Assembly: GCA_040754075.1 (NCBI GenBank)
Contig: JBFMDH010000016.1
Location: 89,341 to 153,340 of the forward strand
Direction: 5' to 3'
DNA length: 64,000 bases
Origin: Acidobacteriota bacterium
GTDB taxonomy: Bacteria > Acidobacteriota > Blastocatellia > UBA7656
The translations under genes and the position numbers were made by a program. Shown here one piece after another: positions 1 through 7,550 of this stretch (the stretch's first letter is position 1; each line of letters begins with the position of its first letter). The notes beneath the pieces were generated by a model. It had not been told where the DNA came from. It made no database searches and saw only the letters and a program-made list of their open reading frames with translations.

Positions 1-234
1 AGGAGGTCATGTGCGGCGGCATAAACGCCTGCCATTCGCGAATAGAGTTTCGCGCCGCCTTTCATTGCCAGCACATCATAGACTACTTCGGCTTTAGAGC
101 GGTTTGCGATTGAGTTTACTCGCCGCTTCGTTTTGCAAACGGCTATAGGGTTATGTATTTGCTCTTCGCGGGCATTGAGCCTGGCAATTAAGCTCTCGGA
201 ATCTTTGATTAATTGTGCTGTTTGAACGGAACTG
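1..234 (-). CDS. possible 3' or internal part of an unknown gene, cut by the window edge
   Basis: One minus-strand frame stays open for about 78 codons and runs off the left edge. It has no ATG until late (codons reading L-A-M-K-G-G), so no convincing start is visible. It lies directly behind the terminator of the kynureninase gene. The peptide (for example KAEVVYDVLAMKGGAKLYSR) is not one I recognise. It may be a real gene with a non-ATG start, a gene remnant, or chance. Confidence 0.2.
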
Positions 235-235
235 C

Positions 236-273
236 AAAAAATAAGAAAGGGCGAGTCGAAATTCAACTCGCCC
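236..273 (-). terminator. Rho-independent terminator behind kynU
   Basis: Read on the minus strand, a perfect 7-bp GC-rich stem (GGGCGAG/CTCGCCC) closes a loop and is followed by a T-rich run (TTTCTTATTTTTT). It lies about 30 bases past the kynU stop and probably ends the kynurenine transcript. Confidence 0.75.
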
Positions 274-303
274 GCCTATTGAAAAATTATTGGTGATGGC
301 ACG

Positions 304-1482
304 TCAACCGGCTACGGCTTTGTGTTGTTCGTAAGCGCGGGTTTCGAGAATCGTTTGAATCTCTCGGATGATTAACTCCAACTCTTCATCTTTGGTGTAA
401 AAATGTGGCGCGATGCGAATGCCTGCGCCGGGTCTGTAGTCTGCCAGGAAATCTCTGCGCGAAAGTTCTTTGTTCACTTCGTAGCCGTTCGGCACATCAA
501 CAACCACCGTGCCGCCGCGACTCGCAGCCGCTTGCGGGCTGTTGAGTTTGAAGCCAGCGGCAGTTGCGAGTTCGATTAACCGCTCGGTTTGTCTGAGTGA
601 TTTCGCGCGAATTTTATCTACGCCGACTTCGGCGATGATTTCGTAACCCGACATCGCCGCATACATCGCAGGAATTGCCGGTGAGCCATGCGCAAAGCGA
701 AAGATGTCATCGGCATATTCGATTTCGCCAATGTTGAATTGAAACGGTTGTTTGTGCGCCACCCAGCCGGTCATGCGCGGTTCGAGTTTGTCCCACAAAT
801 CGCGCCGCACATATAAATACCCTGCGCCCGGTCCGCCGCATAACCATTTCACCGAACCGCCGGTTGCGAAATCTAAATTTAATTCGCGCACATTCACGGG
901 GACGGTTCCCGCCGATTGATACAGGTCGGCGCACACCAACGCGCCGACTTGGTGAGCGCGTTCGACAATCGCTTTGAGGTCTTGAATGAACGAACTGCGA
1001 AACAAGACGTGCGACACCGAAACGATTAAAGTTTCTTCATCGATTGCCGCAAGCATTTTTTCAAGCGGCACCGTGACATTGTCTTCGGAATTGACGGTGA
1101 CCAGCCGCGCGCCCAGGCGTTCGGCGGCGTGAAAGATGTAAATGTTTGAAGAGAAATTAAAATCTTCGGAAACGATTTTGTTGCGTTTGCCGGAAAAATC
1201 AAGACACGACAGAATGAGCGATTGGCATACCGAAACATTCTGATGCATGATGACTTCGCCTTCACCCGCGCCAATGATTTTGCCGATGAGATTGCCCACT
1301 GAACGCGGCATCTCCCACCAACCTTCTTCCCAGGCGCGAATGCTGCGCGTCGCCCAAAGGTCAGCGTATTCATTCAAACGGTCGCGGGTGCGGCGCGGCA
1401 TTGCGCCGAGTGAATGCGAAATCATATACACAGTATGTTCAAGTGTCGGAAACTCTTTCCGCCATTCAAGCAATTCGTCCAT
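304..1482 (-). CDS. kynU: kynureninase
   Basis: PLP enzyme that cleaves kynurenine to anthranilate and alanine (or 3-hydroxykynurenine to 3-hydroxyanthranilate) in tryptophan breakdown. The 392-residue length fits fold-type-I aminotransferase class V enzymes. The PLP lysine is probably Lys212 in GGSVKWLCGGPG, and Asp186 in VCADLYQSAG fits the cofactor-ring aspartate. The tail GIRIAPHFYT is typical of kynureninases. The start ATG has a purine-rich AAGGAGAG ahead of it. It is the last gene of a minus-strand run with tryptophan 2,3-dioxygenase and an unknown 247-residue protein, which supports kynureninase over other class V members. No separate formamidase gene is visible in the cluster. Confidence 0.88.
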   Translation of the reverse strand: MDELLEWRKEFPTLEHTVYMISHSLGAMPRRTRDRLNEYADLWATRSIRAWEEGWWEMPRSVGNLIGKIIGAGEGEVIMHQNVSVCQSLILSCLDFSGKRNKIVSEDFNFSSNIYIFHAAERLGARLVTVNSEDNVTVPLEKMLAAIDEETLIVSVSHVLFRSSFIQDLKAIVERAHQVGALVCADLYQSAGTVPVNVRELNLDFATGGSVKWLCGGPGAGYLYVRRDLWDKLEPRMTGWVAHKQPFQFNIGEIEYADDIFRFAHGSPAIPAMYAAMSGYEIIAEVGVDKIRAKSLRQTERLIELATAAGFKLNSPQAAASRGGTVVVDVPNGYEVNKELSRRDFLADYRPGAGIRIAPHFYTKDEELELIIREIQTILETRAYEQHKAVAG

Positions 1483-1551
1483 AAAACTCTCCTTAGTTTA
1501 AGTGCCAGGCTTCAACGGTAATGCGCAAGGTTGAAACTGTCAAAGTTTTTT

Positions 1552-1660
1552 ACCACAGGGATAAGAAGAAAGGGAGAGAGGGAGACGGGGAGAAGGAGAA
1601 TGATGAACTTCTCCCGTCCCCCTCTCTTTTTCTTCCTCTGTGTCTCCGTGTCTCTGTGGT
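1552..1660. repeat. imperfect 109-bp palindrome of the ACCACAGAGACACGGAGACACAGAGG type
   Basis: The left arm starts ACCACAGGGATAAGAAG and continues with AGGGAGAGAGGGAGACGGG. The right arm ends CTCTGTGTCTCCGTGTC then TCTGTGGT. The arms are near reverse complements around AATGATGAA. The right arm abuts the stop codon of the 247-residue gene. Repeats of this 'word' type recur between genes in many environmental genomes. Function is unknown; as RNA it would fold into a long hairpin between the two kyn genes. Confidence 0.75.
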
Positions 1661-2403
1661 TATCCAAATTTCTTTTTCGTTTGCGATAAGGTGAGCGCAA
1701 GACCCGCATTGCGGCTGAGTCCCATCGGCGCGTAACCGAGCGCTTTCGCCGCTTCATCGCCGAATAAACAGGTGAGCAAGATTGGATAATCTTTGCTGTC
1801 AAGAAACGGCGAAATGATTTCTTCGGTGTAGGCGAGATCGTCCGCATCGAGGGTTGGCGTTTGGCAATTCGCCATTGCCATCGCGTAACCTTCCTGTGCG
1901 AGTAAGCCTCCAAGCGTCGTTGCAAAGCCGTGCGCAACGATGTGCGCGCCGCGATAAACCGTAATTAAAACTTCACGGCGAACCAATTCAGGTGTTGGCT
2001 GCAAACTTGTCCAGAGCATTCCGGTAAACCAGCCGCGCTTGAAATAGGCTGCGCTGCCTGAACGATGACCGAACTCTACCGTATAACGATTCGTCCATCC
2101 GCCCATCAAATCATCTGAAAGCACAAGCGTCACTTTGAATTTGCCGTCTATGTTCGTAAGGTTCGCTTCGGCTTCTTCGACAGATTGAGCCGCGAGTTCA
2201 TCGGCATGAAAAGCCAGATATTCATCCAGTAATTTCGGCAAATGGTCTTTGCCCATCGGGTTCATTGATGACAGAGGCAATTTGAGGTCGCGAGTCTCTG
2301 CATCCACCATCGTTTTAATGTACGCCTCGAATCGCTCCATCCCGCGAGGCGATTCATATAACTCGCGTTGAATTTTTAGCAGTGGGACGTATTCAAGTTG
2401 CAT
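1660..2403 (-). CDS. conserved-looking protein of unknown function in the kynurenine cluster
   Basis: 247 residues, not recognised as a named family. No signal peptide or membrane span. It looks like a soluble, mostly helical protein (for example TPELVRREVLITVYRGAHIV). There is no GxSxG nucleophile motif and no HGG motif as expected for an alpha/beta-hydrolase formamidase, and no clear metal site as in KynB. It sits 23 bases downstream of tryptophan 2,3-dioxygenase and upstream of kynureninase, exactly where a formamidase would be expected. A pathway role is therefore likely by context only: formamidase replacement, accessory protein or regulator. The start ATG is chosen for its position just behind the upstream gene. 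Confidence 0.7.
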   Translation of the reverse strand: MQLEYVPLLKIQRELYESPRGMERFEAYIKTMVDAETRDLKLPLSSMNPMGKDHLPKLLDEYLAFHADELAAQSVEEAEANLTNIDGKFKVTLVLSDDLMGGWTNRYTVEFGHRSGSAAYFKRGWFTGMLWTSLQPTPELVRREVLITVYRGAHIVAHGFATTLGGLLAQEGYAMAMANCQTPTLDADDLAYTEEIISPFLDSKDYPILLTCLFGDEAAKALGYAPMGLSRNAGLALTLSQTKKKFG

Positions 2404-2426
2404 TATTGTTTATCGCCGATGATTGA

Positions 2427-3284
2427 TTAGCTCGACGTTGAACCATGCATCGGGCAGCCGCCGGTTGCATTGCTCAAATAGGTTCTCAACTCCCAGAGTT
2501 CGGGAAAGAATTTTTGCGTCGTGGTGGATTGCAAATATGCGACGCCTTCGCTGCCGCCGGTGCCGATTTTGCTGCCAATCATACGCTCTGCCATCTTTGT
2601 GTGACGGAATCGCCACAAAATCACCGCTTCATCAAATTCAATCAAACTCTCTGCGAGTAAAAACAGATCGTAATGTTTATCGGCTTCCTGATAAATTCGC
2701 ATCATCTCTTTAACACGGGCGTGATAGGCTTCCGCGGCTTCGCCTTCACGCTTTTCGCCGACCTCGAAACCGCGACGATTGAGTAAAGCAAAAAAGGCAT
2801 CGGGCAGAGACGGGTTTTGCAAACGCTTTTGCAAACGCTTTCGCTCTTCGGTTCCTTCATCAAAGAAATTCAGGAAACTCGCATCTTTGATTCCGCAGGC
2901 AAATTCAAACTCGCGAAATTGTGTTGATTGAAAGCCGCTCGCGGGCATCAGGTTATCGCGAAACGCCAGAAAATCCATCGGCGTCATGGTTTCAAGTACC
3001 GCCACTTGCGAAACCAAGACGCGCTGAATTTCAATGCACCGGCGAATCAAACGAATCGCGCCAAGCACATCGCCGTTATTGAATTTTTCAACCACCGTGT
3101 CGAGTTCATGAAGCATCTGTTTGAACCAGAGTTCGTAAACCTGATGAATGATAATGAACAACGTTTCGTCGTGTTGCGCCGGTTCGGAAAGCAAATTTTG
3201 CAGATTGAGCAATTCATTGACCTTCAAATAACCGCCATAGGTCAATTGCCCTTCCAGTTTATTAATCGGTAATCCAAATCGCAT
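2427..3284 (-). CDS. kynA: tryptophan 2,3-dioxygenase
   Basis: Heme dioxygenase that opens the indole ring of L-tryptophan to N-formylkynurenine, the first step of the kynurenine route. The 285 residues match the bacterial family length. Motifs in order: LTYGGYL (14-20), HDETLFIIIHQVYELWFKQ (38-56) with active-site His47, LMPASGFQS (112-120), and WRFRHTKMAERMIG with His228 as probable axial heme ligand, followed by GTGGSEGVAYL. All are hallmark family motifs and none is missing. Transcribed first of three closely spaced genes (kynA, unknown, kynU). The start ATG has AAGGAGTC about 6 bases ahead. Confidence 0.95.
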   Translation of the reverse strand: MRFGLPINKLEGQLTYGGYLKVNELLNLQNLLSEPAQHDETLFIIIHQVYELWFKQMLHELDTVVEKFNNGDVLGAIRLIRRCIEIQRVLVSQVAVLETMTPMDFLAFRDNLMPASGFQSTQFREFEFACGIKDASFLNFFDEGTEERKRLQKRLQNPSLPDAFFALLNRRGFEVGEKREGEAAEAYHARVKEMMRIYQEADKHYDLFLLAESLIEFDEAVILWRFRHTKMAERMIGSKIGTGGSEGVAYLQSTTTQKFFPELWELRTYLSNATGGCPMHGSTSS

Positions 3285-3343
3285 GAAGACTCCTTATGAA
3301 AATCTATAATTCAATCAATATTGTACCCCCAAACGAAACTCGA

Positions 3344-3498
3344 AAAAAGAAGGGGAGAAAGGGAGAAGGGGAGCTTAAAATATATCTCCCCTTGGTTTTC
3401 GCTGATTGATTAAAAATTCCAGGTTGGTTGAGCATTGAAGCCGAATGTCTCCCCTTCTCCCTCTCTCCCTTTCTCCCCTTCTCCCCTTCTCCCCTTCT
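3344..3498. repeat. inverted purine/pyrimidine repeat built from GGGGAGAAGGGGAGA words
   Basis: A purine arm (AAGAAGGGGAGAAAGGGAGA, continuing about 12 bases) at 3344-3374 is mirrored by a pyrimidine arm of CTCCCCTTCTCCC words at 3449-3498, about 75 bases away. The long arm contains four or five near-tandem copies of a 10-base word. The arm ends at the stop codon of the flavin oxidoreductase gene. It could form a hairpin, or an H-DNA/triplex-prone tract. Confidence 0.7.
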
Positions 3499-4937
3499 TA
3501 GGCATTAGCCGTTTCGCCGACTCGCGGAACGCGCAAAGTCGTAACGTTCGAGTCTTGCGAACGATTGCCGGCGTAATCATAAGCCCGGATGAAGTAGGCA
3601 TAAGTGCGACCGCCGACCACCGACATATCGTAAAAATGCGTGCGTTTGATGGCATGCAGGCGTTTGAACGGGCTGTCATCTTCGCTGCGGAAAATCTCAT
3701 ATCCGTAAATGCCTTCGTTATCCGTAGCCTCTTCCCACTCCAGATAAATCTGCCCGGTCTTTAACTCACCTGTGAGTTTCGCGCCATCGGCTTTCCAACT
3801 CGGGGCAATCGTGTCATCGGAAAGCGGCGCTTGCAATGTGCCTTTGTCCCATAACACACAGACCACGCGTTTAAAATTTTCATCCAGGTTTTTACAGATG
3901 TTGCCGTAAACGCATTTGATGACTTTGTGTTCTTCGCCGAGTCGGACTTTGCGCGGCAAATCTGGGTCGGCAAGCAGGGCACGCGCCATGCCGATTAAAT
4001 CTGCGCGTTCCGTTTGCAAAATAGTTTCGGCGAGTTCCGAATGGACGATTTTGCCCGTTGTCACGACCGGCGTGTGATAGCCTCGGTCGTTGATGTATTG
4101 CTTGATGGCATCAGCGATATAGACATTCGCGCCGTCCGCGTAAGAAGCGCCGGGCATACAACGGTCGCCCGAATAGCCTGTGTAAGGGTAGAGCGGTTCG
4201 CCGGGTTTATGAATCGCGTCCTCGAATTTGCCGCCCGCCGAAATCGAAATGTAATCGACGCCGAGTTCCGCCATTCGCAAAGCGATTTCCCGCGAATCAA
4301 CTGTCGTGTAACCGTTCTTGATGTACTCTTCGCCATCAAAACGCACACCGATGGGAAAATCTTTGCCGACACGCTCGCGGACTTTCAGAATCACTTCGCT
4401 CATCAAACGCATACGGTTTTCCAGAGTTTTGCCGTATTCATCCGCGCGTTTATTCATGCGTGAAAGAAACGACGACATGGTGTAAGCGTGCGCCATGTGC
4501 AGTTCGACGCCATCGAATTCGGCAAGGCGCGCGCGCGCCGCCGCCGCGCCGTATTCCTCGATGATTTGTTTGATGTCCGTAGTTGTTAGGTCGGTGATTT
4601 TCTGTCGCCAGCCGGAACGCGCGATTTTCAAAAAGTGAATGATTTGCGGGACGATTTTCGAGGGGGAAATATCGTGAACTTCGCGCGCCAAATTGCGGAG
4701 TCCCGGAATGAACTCATCGGCGCAGAGTCTGAGGAGGGGACCCGATTTCGCCTGATGCACCGCCATTGCTTCGACCACGATGAGTCCCGGTTCGCCTTTG
4801 GCAAAACGAATGTAACGGTCGTGAATGTCTTGATTGACAAAGCCGTCTTCACCGGAAAGCCGCGTCACCATTGCGGTCAGCACAATGCGATTTTCCAGCC
4901 GCATCGAATTGATTTGTATCGGTTCAAAGAGTTTCAT
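3498..4937 (-). CDS. old-yellow-enzyme family flavin oxidoreductase with a C-terminal fibronectin-III-like domain
   Basis: An FMN/NAD(P)H-dependent TIM-barrel oxidoreductase of the OYE / 2,4-dienoyl-CoA reductase type. Residues 1 to about 360 are the barrel, starting MKLFEPIQINSMRLENRIV. Substrate-binding His pair is in GVELHMAHAYTMSSFLSR (the usual place for the family's H-x2-H/N), and phosphate-site motifs TTGKI and DLIGMARALLADPDL are present. Cysteines in KCVYGNIC and VVCVLW recall the Fe-S cysteine cluster of dienoyl-CoA reductases, but I count three, not four. Instead of the second flavin/NAD domain, residues about 385-475 look like fibronectin type III (IYLEWEEATDNEGIYGYEIF and TYAYFIRAYDYAGNRS). 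No signal peptide. Upstream of the kyn genes on the same strand; the physiological substrate is unknown. Confidence 0.8.
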   Translation of the reverse strand: MKLFEPIQINSMRLENRIVLTAMVTRLSGEDGFVNQDIHDRYIRFAKGEPGLIVVEAMAVHQAKSGPLLRLCADEFIPGLRNLAREVHDISPSKIVPQIIHFLKIARSGWRQKITDLTTTDIKQIIEEYGAAAARARLAEFDGVELHMAHAYTMSSFLSRMNKRADEYGKTLENRMRLMSEVILKVRERVGKDFPIGVRFDGEEYIKNGYTTVDSREIALRMAELGVDYISISAGGKFEDAIHKPGEPLYPYTGYSGDRCMPGASYADGANVYIADAIKQYINDRGYHTPVVTTGKIVHSELAETILQTERADLIGMARALLADPDLPRKVRLGEEHKVIKCVYGNICKNLDENFKRVVCVLWDKGTLQAPLSDDTIAPSWKADGAKLTGELKTGQIYLEWEEATDNEGIYGYEIFRSEDDSPFKRLHAIKRTHFYDMSVVGGRTYAYFIRAYDYAGNRSQDSNVTTLRVPRVGETANA

Positions 4938-5041
4938 TGGTTTGATGAAAAAAGGTTGTTTGAAATTTTAAATTATGGAATTCAAGTTGCTGTAATATTC
5001 AAGCAATTTTTGCCAGCGCGGTCTCGCCCTCTTTTGAGAGA

Positions 5042-5071
5042 TTAACCGGCATAAAGAAATTTGCCGGTTAA
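5042..5071 (-). terminator. hairpin at the end of the small antitoxin-like gene
   Basis: AACCGGCA and TGCCGGTT form a perfect 8-bp stem overlapping the stop codon of the gene at 5068. There is no real T-run, so it may act as an mRNA 3' stabiliser rather than a terminator. Confidence 0.35.
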
Positions 5072-5322
5072 ATAGCGGATTCCCCGCCTTCATCAATCAC
5101 GCGCACCAAATCATTATCAGCAATGGTAATCTCATAAAATTTTCGCGGCACGAGCAATTCCGGGTCATCGGTGTTCAGGCAGATAGCAAAAGTTTTCACC
5201 GGTTTTTTGCCTCGCGCGGGAACTTCATAACTAAACACTCTTGAGGCTTCGCGTTTTCCCCTGATGGCATCGCCGACTTCTACAATGCTCTTTTTTAATC
5301 GCTCGAATTCTGATTTTTTCAT
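5068..5322 (-). CDS. small chimeric protein: HigA-type antitoxin N-terminus joined to a 'RVIDEGGE' protein
   Basis: 84 residues. The first ~33 (MKKSEFERLKKSIVEVGDA and GKREASRVFSY) look like the N-terminus of antitoxins that follow HigB/RelE toxins. The helix-turn-helix half that normally follows is missing. Residues about 40-84 (KTFAICLNTDDPE, LVRVIDEGGE) instead resemble a separate family of small proteins common in Acidobacteria and cyanobacteria. The ATG overlaps the TGA of a decayed toxin gene (ATGA), the usual toxin-first arrangement. Probably a deletion fusion product whose function, if any, is unknown. The family assignments are from memory of sequence patterns. Confidence 0.55.
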   Translation of the reverse strand: MKKSEFERLKKSIVEVGDAIRGKREASRVFSYEVPARGKKPVKTFAICLNTDDPELLVPRKFYEITIADNDLVRVIDEGGESAI

Positions 5323-5636
5323 TTCAACCAGGTCTCCACTAATCGCTTTAAAACTTTCAATTCATCGGAGTTCAAATCTGGTTATTCATTTTTAGGAAAT
5401 ATTGAGCATGAAAATTTGTCCCGTGAATCCGCCCAATAATAAATCACTCTCAGCCCACCGCGCTTGCCTCGCCCGCTACCTGCCTGGCGAATTTTTCTGA
5501 TACCGCCGCTTCCTGCAATCAGATCACCGGCATCCGGTTAAAAACCATTGTCATTTCGTATACTCTTCGTCGGAGAGGAATTTTAACACACGGTCTGTAT
5601 AGCTGTTGATTCAATAAAACTTCAAAGCTTTTTCAT
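5319..5636 (-). pseudogene. decayed RelE/HigB-type toxin gene
   Basis: Read on the minus strand across frames from the ATG at 5636, peptide pieces of a RelE/HigB toxin appear in order: SFIESTA, DRVLKFLSDEEYTK, QWFLTGC, DAGDLIAGSGGIRKIRQAG, SGRGKRGGLRVIYYWADSR, IFPKNE, PDLNSDELKVLKRLVETWLK. They are broken by an early TGA (codon 5), a frameshift, a further TGA, a short deletion and a TAA after KNE. The basic core GRGKRGGLRVIYYW is kept. The final TGA overlaps the start of the antitoxin-like gene. Confidence 0.8.
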
Positions 5637-5667
5637 GACCTGTATCTTCCAAACCGCGATATTGCTG

Positions 5668-6198
5668 CTATGGCGCTTTCTGGTAAGTCAATAAATATTT
5701 CCCGTATATCAATTTTTTCGGCACGGTTCCGAATTGACGACTGTCGTTTGAAGCATCGCGGTTATCCCCCATCACAAAATAATGATCAGGAGGAATTTTT
5801 AGTTCCGGCGTTTTTCTGGGATGTTGATAAAAGTCAGGTGATATATATGGTTCATCAACCGGACTGCCATTGATGATGAGTTTTCCATTGGCGTCAATAC
5901 TCAATGTTTCATTGGGTAAACCAACGATGCGTTTAATAAAACTTTGAGATGGGTTAGGCGGATAGTGAAGCACAACGATGTCACCTCGGTTTAATGTAGC
6001 CACACTTTTTCTGAGTAATATTTTATCGCCATTTCTAATCGTCGGTAACATTCCGGTTCCTTCATTTCTAACTGGTTGAACCACAAAAGCCACCAGAAGA
6101 ATTGAAAGCAATGGAGGAAAGAGGACGCTTGCAACAATAATCAGCGCCAGTTTTTTGCGACTGAATTTTGGCTTTTGTATCACATTCTCAGGGTACAT
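5668..6198 (-). CDS. signal peptidase I family protein without the catalytic serine
   Basis: 176 residues with an N-terminal cytoplasmic tail, one membrane span (about 17-40) and an S26 peptidase fold. Signal peptidase I removes signal peptides using a Ser-Lys dyad. The Lys is present (Lys89 in SFIKRIVGLPNE), as is the structural motif VMGDNRDASNDSRQFG. The usual G-x-S-M-x-P-T motif instead reads EGTGMLPTI, with Gly49 in the serine position. Either the protein is inactive or regulatory, or another residue serves. It is one gene among unrelated neighbours, so a second, complete lepB elsewhere is likely. The start is placed at the ATG giving a short basic tail before the span. Confidence 0.85.
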   Translation of the reverse strand: MYPENVIQKPKFSRKKLALIIVASVLFPPLLSILLVAFVVQPVRNEGTGMLPTIRNGDKILLRKSVATLNRGDIVVLHYPPNPSQSFIKRIVGLPNETLSIDANGKLIINGSPVDEPYISPDFYQHPRKTPELKIPPDHYFVMGDNRDASNDSRQFGTVPKKLIYGKYLLTYQKAP

Positions 6199-6233
6199 AG
6201 TTGAAAGGGATTTAACTCCAACGATGTTTTTAT

Positions 6234-7040
6234 CTAACCTTGATTAAACTTCGGTGCGCGTTTTTCAACGAAGGCTTGATAGGCTTCTTTGAAATCGGGA
6301 TTGAGCATGCAAATCGCTTGAGCGGCAGCTTCGGCATCGAGCGCCTGTTCCAAACTCATGTGCAGTTCGCGGTTCAAAGCGTCTTTGGTCATCGCCAGTC
6401 CAAATGCCGGTCCCGCTGCCAGCTTACTGGCGAGTTCCATCGAGGCGCTTTCCAACTCTTCGGCTTTGACCACTTGATTATAAAGACCAATTTGTAAAGC
6501 ATCAGCGGCGCTCACAAAATCGCCGGTGTAGAGCATCTCTGTCGCTTTGCTGAGTCCAACGACTCGCGGCAACAGAAACGCCGCGCCCATGTCTGCGCCT
6601 GCAAGCCCGACTTTGGTGAATAAAAAGGCAATCTTTGCCGATTCCGCCGCAAGGCGTAAATCACAAGCCAAAGCAATGACTGCGCCTGCGCCCGCGACCG
6701 TCCCATTCAACGCGGCAATCACCGGCTTTCGCAGCAGGCGGATATTTTTAATCAACTCGCAGGTCATGCGGGTGAATTCCAAAAGCCCCTGCATATCGCG
6801 ACTGAAGAGTTCGCCGATGATGTCTTTGACATCGCCGCCCGAACAGAAGCCTTTGCCGGTTCCGGTGATGACCACCACGCGAACCTCTTTTCGGTGTTCA
6901 AGCGCGGCAAATGTGTCTGTGAGTTCGCGGTAAACTTCAAAGGTCAAGGAATTCAACTTATCCGGGCGATTAAAGGTGATGATGGCTACGGCATCGCGTT
7001 CTTCGTAAAGAAAACTTTGTGGATTCGGTTTGTTTAGCAT
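6234..7040 (-). CDS. enoyl-CoA hydratase/isomerase family protein (crotonase)
   Basis: 268 residues, the usual crotonase length. It acts on acyl-CoA thioesters, probably in fatty-acid or aromatic-acid breakdown. The oxyanion-hole motifs are visible: GKGFCSGGDVKDI (about residues 64-76) and NGTVAGAGAVIALACDLRLA (about 113-132). In the second active-site segment, KVGLAGADMGAAFLLPR, the canonical hydratase glutamate is replaced by the Asp-Met of GADMG, more like isomerase-type members, so the exact reaction is uncertain. RidA lies just upstream on the same strand with a palindromic spacer between them; the two may be co-transcribed. Confidence 0.85.
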   Translation of the reverse strand: MLNKPNPQSFLYEERDAVAIITFNRPDKLNSLTFEVYRELTDTFAALEHRKEVRVVVITGTGKGFCSGGDVKDIIGELFSRDMQGLLEFTRMTCELIKNIRLLRKPVIAALNGTVAGAGAVIALACDLRLAAESAKIAFLFTKVGLAGADMGAAFLLPRVVGLSKATEMLYTGDFVSAADALQIGLYNQVVKAEELESASMELASKLAAGPAFGLAMTKDALNRELHMSLEQALDAEAAAQAICMLNPDFKEAYQAFVEKRAPKFNQG

Positions 7041-7046
7041 GATTTT

Positions 7047-7099
7047 AGTGATGAGTGATGAGTAATGAGTGAATTATTTATCACTCATTACTCATCACT
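7047..7099. repeat. palindrome of GTGATGAGTAATGAGTGA words
   Basis: The left arm AGTGATGAGTGATGAGTAAT then GAGTGA is mirrored by TCACTCATTACTCATCACTT around AATTATTTA. The stem is about 20 bp. It fills the whole spacer between the ridA-like gene and the crotonase gene and directly abuts the ridA stop codon. Another member of the low-complexity palindromes of this window. Confidence 0.75.
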
Positions 7100-7495
7100 T
7101 TATAAAACTGCGATGGCTTCGATTTCGATCTTCGCGCCTTCGTCAACCAGGCTGGTAACTTCAACCAGGGTCATTGCCGGAAAATGTTTGCCCATCAGTT
7201 GCCGGTAAGCTTCACCGAGCGCTTTAAGGCTTGCGAGATACTCGCGTTTATCGGTGACAAAAATCAACAGTCTGGTGATATTCGTGGGTTCGCCTCCGGC
7301 TTCGCGTACCACGGTGATGACGTTTTCGAGTGCCTGCGTAAACTGCGAAGCGAAATCATCGCTCACAATCACCTGATTGTGATTCCAGCCGATTTGACCT
7401 GCGACAAACAACAAATTGCCGCCCGCGACCTTAACACCGTTGTTGTAACCGCGCGGTCTTCCCAATGCTTCAGGGTTAATAAATTCTGTTGTCAT
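7100..7495 (-). CDS. RidA family (YjgF/YER057c/UK114) protein
   Basis: 131 residues from the ATG at 7495. RidA proteins deaminate reactive enamine/imine intermediates made by PLP enzymes. Family signatures visible: LFVAGQIGWN near residue 30, QALENVITVVREAGGEPTNI in the middle, the F-V-T-D stretch, and HFPAMTLVEVTSLVDEGAKI near the C-terminus. The final Arg-x-x-Glu motif of true RidA (usually LVEIEAIA preceded by Arg) is only partly kept (KIEIEAIAVL), so it may belong to a RidA-like subgroup. The longer upstream frame is rejected because it runs through the terminator hairpin; ATG 7495 follows CAAGGTGAGGTT. Confidence 0.85.
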   Translation of the reverse strand: MTTEFINPEALGRPRGYNNGVKVAGGNLLFVAGQIGWNHNQVIVSDDFASQFTQALENVITVVREAGGEPTNITRLLIFVTDKREYLASLKALGEAYRQLMGKHFPAMTLVEVTSLVDEGAKIEIEAIAVL

Positions 7496-7510
7496 AACCT
7501 CACCTTGCAA

Positions 7511-7548
7511 TAAAAAAGCCCCGTCATTACAGGGCTTTTTTATTTTTA
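7511..7548 (-). terminator. Rho-independent terminator behind the lipoprotein gene
   Basis: AAAAAAGCCC / GGGCTTTTTT pair across a short loop, with runs of A and T on both sides. It lies just after the stop of the lipoprotein gene on the minus strand and just ahead of the ridA-like start. Confidence 0.75.
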
Positions 7549-7550
7549 AT

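Noticed and set aside
3344..3498. CRISPR-like array of short repeats
   Set aside because: The words are near-tandem and purine-only, without unique spacers of fixed length. A palindrome is the better reading.
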